Shown here: positions 57,300 through 64,000 of the stretch, piece by piece
Position numbering within the stretch: the stretch's first letter is position 1
How the letters are laid out: each line of letters starts with the position of its first letter
Source: Gonapodya prolifera JEL478
Lineage: Eukaryota > Monoblepharomycota > Monoblepharidomycetes > Monoblepharidales > Gonapodyaceae
DNA: 64,000 bases
Assembly (NCBI GenBank): GCA_001574975.1
Contig: KQ965878.1
Location: 21,497 to 85,496, forward strand
Reading direction: 5' to 3'
The notes under the pieces: model-generated
Told to the model about the DNA's origin: nothing
Databases searched by the model: none
The model's input: only the letters and a program-made list of their open reading frames with translations
Made by a program: the position numbers and the translations under genes

Positions 57300-58434
57300 T
57301 CACACGACCCGCTTGACTTCGAAAAAGCTCCGCAGGTACCAAACTTGCCACACACACACGGTAATCAGGAGAGCCGTCTCCGCGAGCGACCAGATAACCA
57401 CTCGGCCGTTCGTCGATTCAGCAGCTGTAAATGTAGTGCCATCGTTCGTGAGCAGGTCCCCCCACTGCGCTGACTAAACCACAACTCACTTTCACGATGC
57501 CTCGCCTCCCTCGCCATCATATACGTCTGCTCATCCCTGACCATCCGTAAATTCTCCGCCAAGTTCATAATCTCCTCATCCACCTTCTTAGCCTCCTCGC
57601 TAATCTCCTCCCCCACCGACGCGCGGAACTTCCTCTGATTATTATCCCTCTCGTCGGGCCCGTAGTGCGAGAATGTCAGTTTCTTGGCCGACGGGTAGTT
57701 GTAGTTGCTGAAGCAGTAGGCGTACCGCCCGTCCTGCTCGGCAACGACTTGGTGGCTGCCAGTGGCTTGACGGAGGTTGTTGAAGGTGATCCGGTTGCCG
57801 GGCGCCATGACCTGGTGCGGGGGCGGGCCACGGTCAGCTCGCATTTGAGGAGGACATGAAAAGTTTCAGAAGAAGTGAATGCTGAGTCGGGGGGCCGCCG
57901 GGCGTGTCGACCATCCCAACGTTCGTCGATTCCCCTCTGTCTGTTTCACCGCTCCAAAACGGCTCGCCCGCCCCATTGCCACATAAAACGCCTAGCTTTC
58001 TCTCTCCACTATCTCCCCTCCCACCAATTCGGGGCCGTCAGGCGTGTCGAGCATCCCGACGCTCGTTGATTCCCCTCCGTATCTTCCACCACTCCAACAC
58101 GGCTGACCCGCCCCATCGACACGTAAAAATCCTGCTCTCCATCTCCTTCCATCTCCTCTCCTCCCTCCCTCCCCCTTACCCCCTCCCTTCCCCCTCTCGC
58201 CCCTCCACCCACCCAAAAATCAATCTCAAACTCGCCCTCCGACGAATCGACCATAAACGTCAAATCCAAATGCTGCTCCGTCTTCAAGTCCTCGTAGAGG
58301 CACAGCTTGTCGTGGCCTGGGAGGTTGGTTGTGTATACGAATGCCGAGGTTGGGGCGGCGGTGAGAGCGAGGAGGAGGTGGAGGAAGAGGATGGGAAGGA
58401 GGAGGGAACGTAGGAGGGGCTGTGGGGTTTGCAT
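57300..58434 (-). CDS. p24-beta cargo receptor (EMP24/TMED2-like), copy 1
   Basis: p24 proteins cycle between ER and Golgi in COPII/COPI vesicles and sort cargo such as GPI proteins. Exons 58434-58213, 57811-57490 and 57424-57300 give 222 residues. A signal peptide (LLLPILFLHLLLALTA) is followed by the GOLD domain (KLCLYEDLKTEQHLDLTFMV; DGRYAYCFSNYNYPSAKKL) with its two disulfide Cys. A coiled coil (EISEEAKKVDEEIMNLAENL), the TM helix and the cytosolic tail YLRSFFEVKRVV follow; the FF-x(n)-R-VV tail is the EMP24/TMED2 signature. Intron 1 contains a 140-bp tandem duplication. Exon borders match the neighbouring paralogue exactly in phase. Confidence 0.93.
57892..58140. repeat. Two tandem copies of an about 140-bp unit in EMP24 copy-1 intron
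   Basis: Copies starting near 57900 and 58040 share ggcgtgtcga, catccc, cgattcccctc / tgattcccctc, and cccgccccat...acataaaa / cccgccccat...acgtaaaa. They differ at scattered sites, so the duplication is not very recent. A long pyrimidine tract follows. Confidence 0.75.
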
Positions 58435-58847
58435 GGGTGCAATCGTGGACGGGGGACGGGGGGGAAAGGTGGGTGTATTTCGGCGGGATTTCGGGTCACG
58501 GTGTGCTGGCACGGCGATCTTCACCCAAAATGCAAGGCAACAGGTAAATGAAAAAAGACTTCGTATAGCCAAGAGGGAGGCCTCTCTTGTGTTCGCGGTA
58601 GCAAAGTAGGTTTATACTCTCCTTTCGGTCAGGTCCAATTTGAAACATGTAGACGTTCAACTGCGAAACGGTGAATGAATATCCAATATACAATTCATGC
58701 AACGGCAAACCAACAAATGGTCTCCTGTGCACGCTAAAAATGTCCTCCAGAAGTGCTGCGCCGCGACCACCGAAGCCAGCAACGCCACCTACAGTCACGG
58801 GCTCCCGGACCGGCACCAGCTTCCAGGGCTCGCGACACCCCACGATC

Positions 58848-59759
58848 TCAAACAACCCTCTTAACCTCGAAGAAGCTTTTGAGGTACCAGACCTGCCACG
58901 CGCAGACTGCGATGAGGAGGGCCGTTTCGGAGAGGGACCAGATGACCACGCGGGCGTTGGTGGATTCGGCCGCTTTACGGGGAGACGGCGGGGGAGTAAG
59001 CGGTGGAAGGGAGAGTGTGGTGGCGCGGATGGAGTGTGTGAACGTTGAAAGTAGCCCGAAGACATCTCGCCAGCGACAAGTCAGATTCCTCTTCACTCAC
59101 TTTTTCGGTGTGTGGCCTCCCTCGCCGACATGTATGCCTGCTCGTCCCTAATCACCCTCAAATTATTCGCCAGCGAGCGGATCTCCTCATCCACCTTCTG
59201 CGCCTCCTCGTCCAGCTTCTGCCCGGCCTCCGCTCTGAACTTCTTCTCGAGACTCTCGCGCTCCTCCCGGCCCTGCACTGTGAAGGTCAGGACCTTGTCG
59301 ACACCTGAGAACTGGTTGGAGAAGCAGTATGTGAACCGGCCGGGCTGGTCGGCGTTGAATCCGAATGTGGTCGTGGATTGGCGGAAGACGGTGTAGATGA
59401 TGCGGGAGTCAGGGGCTTGAACCTGCCGCGCGGGAAGGAGTGGGGTATCAAGAAAATTTTCACGTGAAAAATGACGGAAGTCAGTCGAAAAGATCGTCAG
59501 ATGGCGTCGAAAGAGAGCTGCAGAAATGGGGACGTCAACTCACCCAGTAGTCCACGACACCATCCCCGCCCGACGCCACCTGAAACGACATGTCTACTCT
59601 GTCGTCTCTCTCCATCTGCTCGTAGAAACACGCCCTGTCGCGCGACCCTAGCGTCACCGTGAACGACGAGTACGCGAGCACATTGCGAGAGAAGAAGGCG
59701 AGCAGGAGACAGACGAGTGCTGGGAACAGAGAAAGGGGGAGAGTGCGGTGGCGGAGCAT
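58848..59759 (-). CDS. p24-beta cargo receptor (EMP24/TMED2-like), copy 2
   Basis: A paralogue of the gene just downstream on the same strand. Exons 59759-59544, 59422-59101 and 58972-58848 give 220 residues; exons 2 and 3 are the same lengths (322 and 125 nt) as in copy 1. Signal peptide LSLFPALVCLLLAFFSR, GOLD domain (RACFYEQMERDDRVDMSF; QPGRFTYCFSNQF), coiled coil (KLDEEAQKVDEEIRSLANNL), TM and tail YLKSFFEVKRVV are intact. The tails are nearly identical while the GOLD domains differ strongly, suggesting conserved coat binding with different cargo. Both genes appear functional. Confidence 0.93.
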
Positions 59760-60120
59760 GGCGGGTGTGGCGTGGATGGTGGCCGCGTGGGCGTGCGGAT
59801 TGCCAACAGTCGACAAGGTGTGCTTGCTGCGGCCAAGAAAACTCGGATAAAATTAAAAATCACCCGTTTATCATTCCCTCTGTTTCAATGCGAAAGACAA
59901 TCAACGGGGCCCTCGGCGTTTCTCATCACTCGTGTGCTGAAAAAAATGCATAACTTTCCGCACCTTGTCAGGACCAACAGAAGCGACGCGTCATTACTTT
60001 ACACTTTTGGCGCCTTTGCGCGAACATGGACTCACCATCCAGACTGCAAGTACTCTTGTGCTACTGCGCACGCGACCTAATTCCTTGATTGTCACCAGTA
60101 ATATAGTTTCAATACGTATT
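59760..60120. other. Transition zone, no gene
   Basis: Upstream region of EMP24 copy 2. CpG-containing sequence ends near 60118 (aatacgtatt), after which composition changes abruptly. Confidence 0.5.
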
Positions 60121-60840
60121 GGATTGGATAATTATGGTCTAGTCAACATGCTATTTGTCAGTGACCACATTGCTGCAATATCATTCCCACTACAACAAGT
60201 ATTTTGGTTGTTGATGGGTCTGGTTTGGGACAACTCCAAAAAGGCTCCATTCCTGTTGATGTCATGAGGAATATCAGTAGTGGAAAGCAAGAAAGCCACC
60301 ATTTGCTTCCAGTACTGCGCTTTCTTACACCATTGTTGGCAGACTCTTTTGCAGTAGGACATCTTGGTGATGCTGCAACATCAAGTGTTGAATGACTACA
60401 TATAAATTTATAGACCCAAGTGTTCATGCTCCTGGCTCCCCTATTACTAGATCTTTTGGTATGTGTGGAGCCATGCTACAAATGCCTTGAAAGTTGCCAA
60501 GTTTGATTTTCACAGTGTGTATCTGCAAAGCCAGGGTAAACACATTATCACCAAACACCAATTCTCAACATTGTGCCAACTGCCAAGCCTATTCATATGA
60601 ACCATTTTGTGTGCAGCTAAGTTGATCATGGATTCAGAACAAGAGCTTATTTGGTGATGTCATTGAGGTGGTCACTCAAACCACATAGAATGTCATTGCA
60701 GGCCTCAGCATGTGTTAAGATAGATTGAAGTTACAGTAGATCATATTAAAGGTGCATACACTCCCCTTTTTTGTCACACTGACATCCACTAATGTGGAAT
60801 ATATAGACTAGTATGAGTGTTGGTATTACCTGCTGTGCCA
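60121..60840. other. AT-rich, CpG-free non-coding block
   Basis: No CpG dinucleotide was found on reading 60121-60840 by eye. TG and CA are abundant. Open frames are short and unrecognised. It may be a mutated transposable element remnant. Confidence 0.6.
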
Positions 60841-61019
60841 CTACTGTGGCCGCAGGTTCAGATGTGCACACCTGCAGGACGTGCCCTAAGTTTGGCATCA
60901 CGTTCCTGCAGGTGAGTTCCATGCACACTACGACTTGTTATGTATATTTGATCACACATACACGTTCCTGCAGATTACAGGCTTGTGCAGCTCACCTAGG
61001 TTGTGTAGCATTATGACAA

Positions 61020-61950
61020 ACACCTTCCCACTTCTCAGCTGATTGCAAGGTTCAGAAGCTATACAGGGACGTGATTTTTAGCAATCACGCGCCTCACTAC
61101 AATATCTATTGAGGTAATGCGTTGCTTTTTGAATTAAATCACTCAGTGAGCAGTAATCTCCCTTGGCATAGTTTTCAAAACGGCATTGGCAACGCAGAAC
61201 GAATCCACATATTGCAATTTAAATGCCACCAATCGCTGCATATTACAATCAATATTGCCGACTCAAGTTTTCGCTTTAATTGGACTGCTGCATGTTGAGT
61301 TATTTACGGAATTGTTATCAGATTGTAACTCTCAGTATTCAGCTGATTGTAAGACACAGAAGCTATGCAGAGATATGATCTCCAGCAGACACATACTTTT
61401 TACAACGTTTATTGAGATTGCATGCTTTTGTTAACCTTCAACCACTGAGTGAGCAGATATCATTGCCAGTGTAATTTTAATCATGGGGTTGACGATGCAG
61501 AACAAATCGCAATATTGCAGTTTTAGCAGCGTCAATCTATGCACATTATAATTTTTGCTGTATTCTCAAAGTTTCGCTTGATTTGGACTGCTTCTTGTGG
61601 CAAAATTGGTGCTCTCAGTATTCAGCTTATTGCAAGATGCAGATGCTATACTGGAATTCAATTTTGCGCACACATACTCTATTACTATATCTATCAGAGA
61701 CGCACACTATTGTTGCATTTTAATAGTTCAGTGAGCCACAATCATGATTGACAAGGTTTCAATCTCGGGAGTGGTGACACTAATCAAAGCGCAATAACGC
61801 CGCGTTCTCAACGCGATTCTATGTTAAATTTATTGATTATTGCATCTTCAAAGTTTCGTTTGAATTGGACTACTCCTCGTTGAGTTATTTGCAACTTTGT
61901 GTTCAACTTATATCAGCTCATTTATCAGCAGCCTCTGCTGTCACAAAATC
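61020..61950. repeat. Diverged tandem repeat, period about 300 bp, three or more units
   Basis: Recurring landmarks: agctgattgcaag / agctgattgtaag / agcttattgcaag at about 61038, 61341 and 61623; actcagtgagcag / actgagtgagcag / ttcagtgagcca; and tttcgctttaattggactg / tttcgcttgatttggactg / tttcgtttgaattggacta at about 61270, 61573 and 61854. Units differ by many substitutions. No coding potential. Confidence 0.75.
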
Positions 61951-62040
61951 TTTACAAATGGGCACAACCAGCAATTCACATATTCAAGCTATATTTATTG
62001 ATCATATTTGCTTGAAAAATGCAGCTGTAGCTGACATTTC

Positions 62041-63640
62041 AGTCCTCTTTGTCTGCACATTCATGCACCAGCACCCTACCTATCCTTCTTAATTTTCCAA
62101 CAGCAACTTTATACTTTTCATGAATAGCTGTTGCTATGTTCAAATGGATCTTCAGACTGTATTAGTAGCCCTGAGGAGATGGTACCACTTTGCACTCTCA
62201 GGTCTAGGAACTTGAGAACTAGGACCAAGAACTCTGCCAGGAGCTTGCAGCTGTTGCTAGATTGGGACACTGTAACATTTTCTGTCTGGCCAAAGCTGAC
62301 TGATGGGAGGAAGAAGGAAAGGGAGGGTAAAGGAGGGGAGCATAATGTCACACTAACATCCACTAGCATCAAATGATGAAAATCTGTCCCTTCTGTCTTT
62401 CAGCTATGGGAATGCATACTTTTGGCAATGTGTCTCCTATGCAATTTTGTACAATTTATTCTTCTCTGGACCATCACAAAGCAGTATTATGCACAACAGT
62501 TTCTTAAACACCTGATCTGACTTGAAGATCAATATCCAGAAGATCCTTGAAGTAGTTTTTGGTGCCTCCACAATAAACATTGAGTTCTCAGGGTTGAGTT
62601 CTCAGGGTCAAGTCTGTGTGGTTGCCCAGTGTTATCTCTAATGGTGAAGGATTGAACTTGTTAATTTCCCAAATCTTGGGAGCATGAAGCAACCTTATAT
62701 TGTACATGTCCTAGTGTTTGATGTATGATAACCATTTTCCTTTTTGCCCTAAAGTTTTGGGCAATCAGTGGACTTGAGTATCAAGCTTACTGTACTTGGC
62801 CAAATTGTGTGTCTGATGTGCTTTTCACTGCCATTCACACTGGTTCTGGCTTAAAGCTGTGCTGAAGATTGTGCAGTATAAAGAAAAGAAGAGGTACTGT
62901 GGAATTTATGAAGGCATGCCTCTGAAAGACTCTCCAGCTTTGCAGTGGGATTTCATGCCTGACTCTTTTTAGCGACATGTTCTGCACCTTTGGAGCAATT
63001 TTGCATGGAATCATGTTTAGATCCCAGTTCAGCAGAATGACAACCTTTTGTCAGCAATGCTTTCAAGGTGTCTTATTATTGCTATTGTAACCTGATGGCC
63101 CATTTGATATTTTGCCACCCTGATACTTTGTGGGGTTGCACTGTCTGTAATTGCTTTTGAACATACTCTGTCTTGTAGCACTTGAACAGCTCCATTTCTC
63201 CTAGCACTCAACTCTTGAGCCTCAAGGCACCCTGCTACCCTGGTCAAAGAGCTGCACCCATCAAGGATCAAAGAGGCAAAATGTGGTACTCAATGCTGTG
63301 GCACTCTCTGCTGTCACTACTACACTGGATGGACTGAAGTGGAAGTACCAAATGACGTATTAAAACACATGTAGCCATACAGAATCATGGTATGGCTTGA
63401 TTTGCACTATGCTTCAGGTGTGCAAAACATGGCCAAGTGCAAGTGTGCACAGGCCAGCTGCTACAGAGCAATTGGCAGACAAGTTTGACCTCTGTCTCCC
63501 ATGCAGACTGCACTCTGGGTTGGGATGCAAAAGCATTTTGAAGCACATTGCTGAGGGCATCACCAGAACAAGCTATTAAAAGCTTAGGATAAATAATCCT
63601 AACTGGTACTTCAAGTTGTTGCGGTCCCTGTTATTTCTTT
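62041..63640. other. Strongly CpG-depleted AT-rich block, possible mutated mobile element
   Basis: Across 62101-63600 I find only two CpG dinucleotides (near 62973 and 63355). No conserved protein frame is left; the longest minus-strand frames (62118-62372, 63029-63271) are not recognisable. A motif near 63268-63300 (atcaaagaggcaaaatg...gctgtggcact) recurs in altered form near 63778 and 63913. Identity as a transposon is inferred only. Confidence 0.55.
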
Positions 63641-64000
63641 TGGCATTCTGTCTCATGTGCAACTGTGCACGGCAGGCGCAACCGAACCACACATCAGTCT
63701 TTTTAGCCTTTGGCTGCCTTAGCCATATTTTTAAAGGCGCCTCGACTGCCAAAGGTCAAAGAGACCCACTCACCAAAGATCAAAGAATCGAAATGGTGCC
63801 GGATGCCGTGGCACTTCCTGTGAAGGCTTTTGGCTTTCCGTCACCGGCGCAGATCTCCACTGTTGGTTGGGTTGCACCAGCGATTGTTCGTTCGGACCGA
63901 ACTGCACACAACCAAGATTCAAAGAAACAAAACGGTACTCGACCATTTATCGCTATGTACAGCAGTCACAACGCTACATCATACATCTCCGCCAATCTAA
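63641..64000. other. CpG-containing repeat-like end of window
   Basis: CpG returns (ggcaggcgcaaccgaacc). Words shared with 63268-63300 suggest a related but less mutated repeat copy. No gene is seen. Confidence 0.4.

Noticed and set aside
62101-63600. Copia-type retrotransposon polyprotein
   Set aside because: I looked for integrase, reverse transcriptase and RNase H motifs on both strands and found none I could support.

Overview
The window is nuclear DNA from an intron-dense eukaryote, most likely an early-diverging (zoosporic) fungus. Nearly every gene is broken by short GT-AG introns, mostly 50-120 nt. The first 60 kb is GC-rich and compact. It carries fungal-style genes (MCP2/ADCK1-like kinase, PLAC8 protein, MCH-like transporter, Ser-rich secreted Cys proteins) beside an ANKRD39 orthologue, a gene I associate more with animals and flagellated lineages than with Dikarya. 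The lineage is inferred; the intron structure is read directly. I see no tRNA, rRNA or CRISPR array. All exon borders were placed by eye from splice sites and reading phase, with no transcript data.

Layout. 0.2-2.3 kb: cytochrome b561-like membrane protein (+). 2.9-9.5 kb (-): a decayed and an intact copy of an ADCK1/MCP2-like kinase, with a third fragment between them. 10-13.9 kb: TSR1 (+), ribosome maturation. 14.5-14.9: Cys-rich protein. 15.6-16.8: secreted class-3 lipase. 17.1-18.5 (-): a two-anchor membrane protein and a deleted copy of its 3' end. 20-21.7: unrecognised single-pass membrane protein. 22.3-23.1 (-): broken F-box gene. 23.4-23.7: UPF0390 protein. 24.2-25.9: SER1 phosphoserine aminotransferase. 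26.1-26.7 (-): PLAC8 protein. 27.9-29.9: broken polyamine-oxidase-like gene. 30.1-31.65 (-): SF3A2/PRP11.

31.8-50.5 kb holds inverted duplicated modules. The left arm has an MCH-like MFS gene flanked by ANKRD39 pseudogenes. The right arm has an intact ANKRD39, a decayed MFS copy, a full MFS copy and an ANKRD39 5' fragment. The two full MFS copies are identical over about 2 kb, ambiguous bases and N-gap included, which points to assembly copying or very recent conversion. Between the arms lie RPS26, a broken F-box gene, a secreted Cys/Ser/Thr protein, PELO/DOM34 and a GPI-anchor-type Cys-rich protein.

50.6-59.8 kb: a Gfo/Idh/MocA oxidoreductase, an ADA2-like gene with frame lesions, an MFS transporter of bacterial type, and two tandem EMP24 (p24-beta) genes. 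From about 60.1 kb the DNA becomes AT-rich, lacks recognisable genes, contains about 300-bp tandem repeats, and is strikingly poor in CpG.

Three themes recur. First, local duplicates decay next to an intact parent (ADCK1-like, two-anchor protein, MFS, ANKRD39). Second, a GC-rich hairpin repeat sits only inside introns, always in transcript sense (TSR1 twice, the 20-kb membrane protein, PELO). Third, the start codon is often separated from the rest of the protein by an early intron (RPS26, SF3A2). The housekeeping genes cover translation and its quality control (TSR1, RPS26, PELO), splicing (SF3A2), secretion (EMP24 x2) and serine synthesis (SER1). They do not form an obvious pathway cluster.
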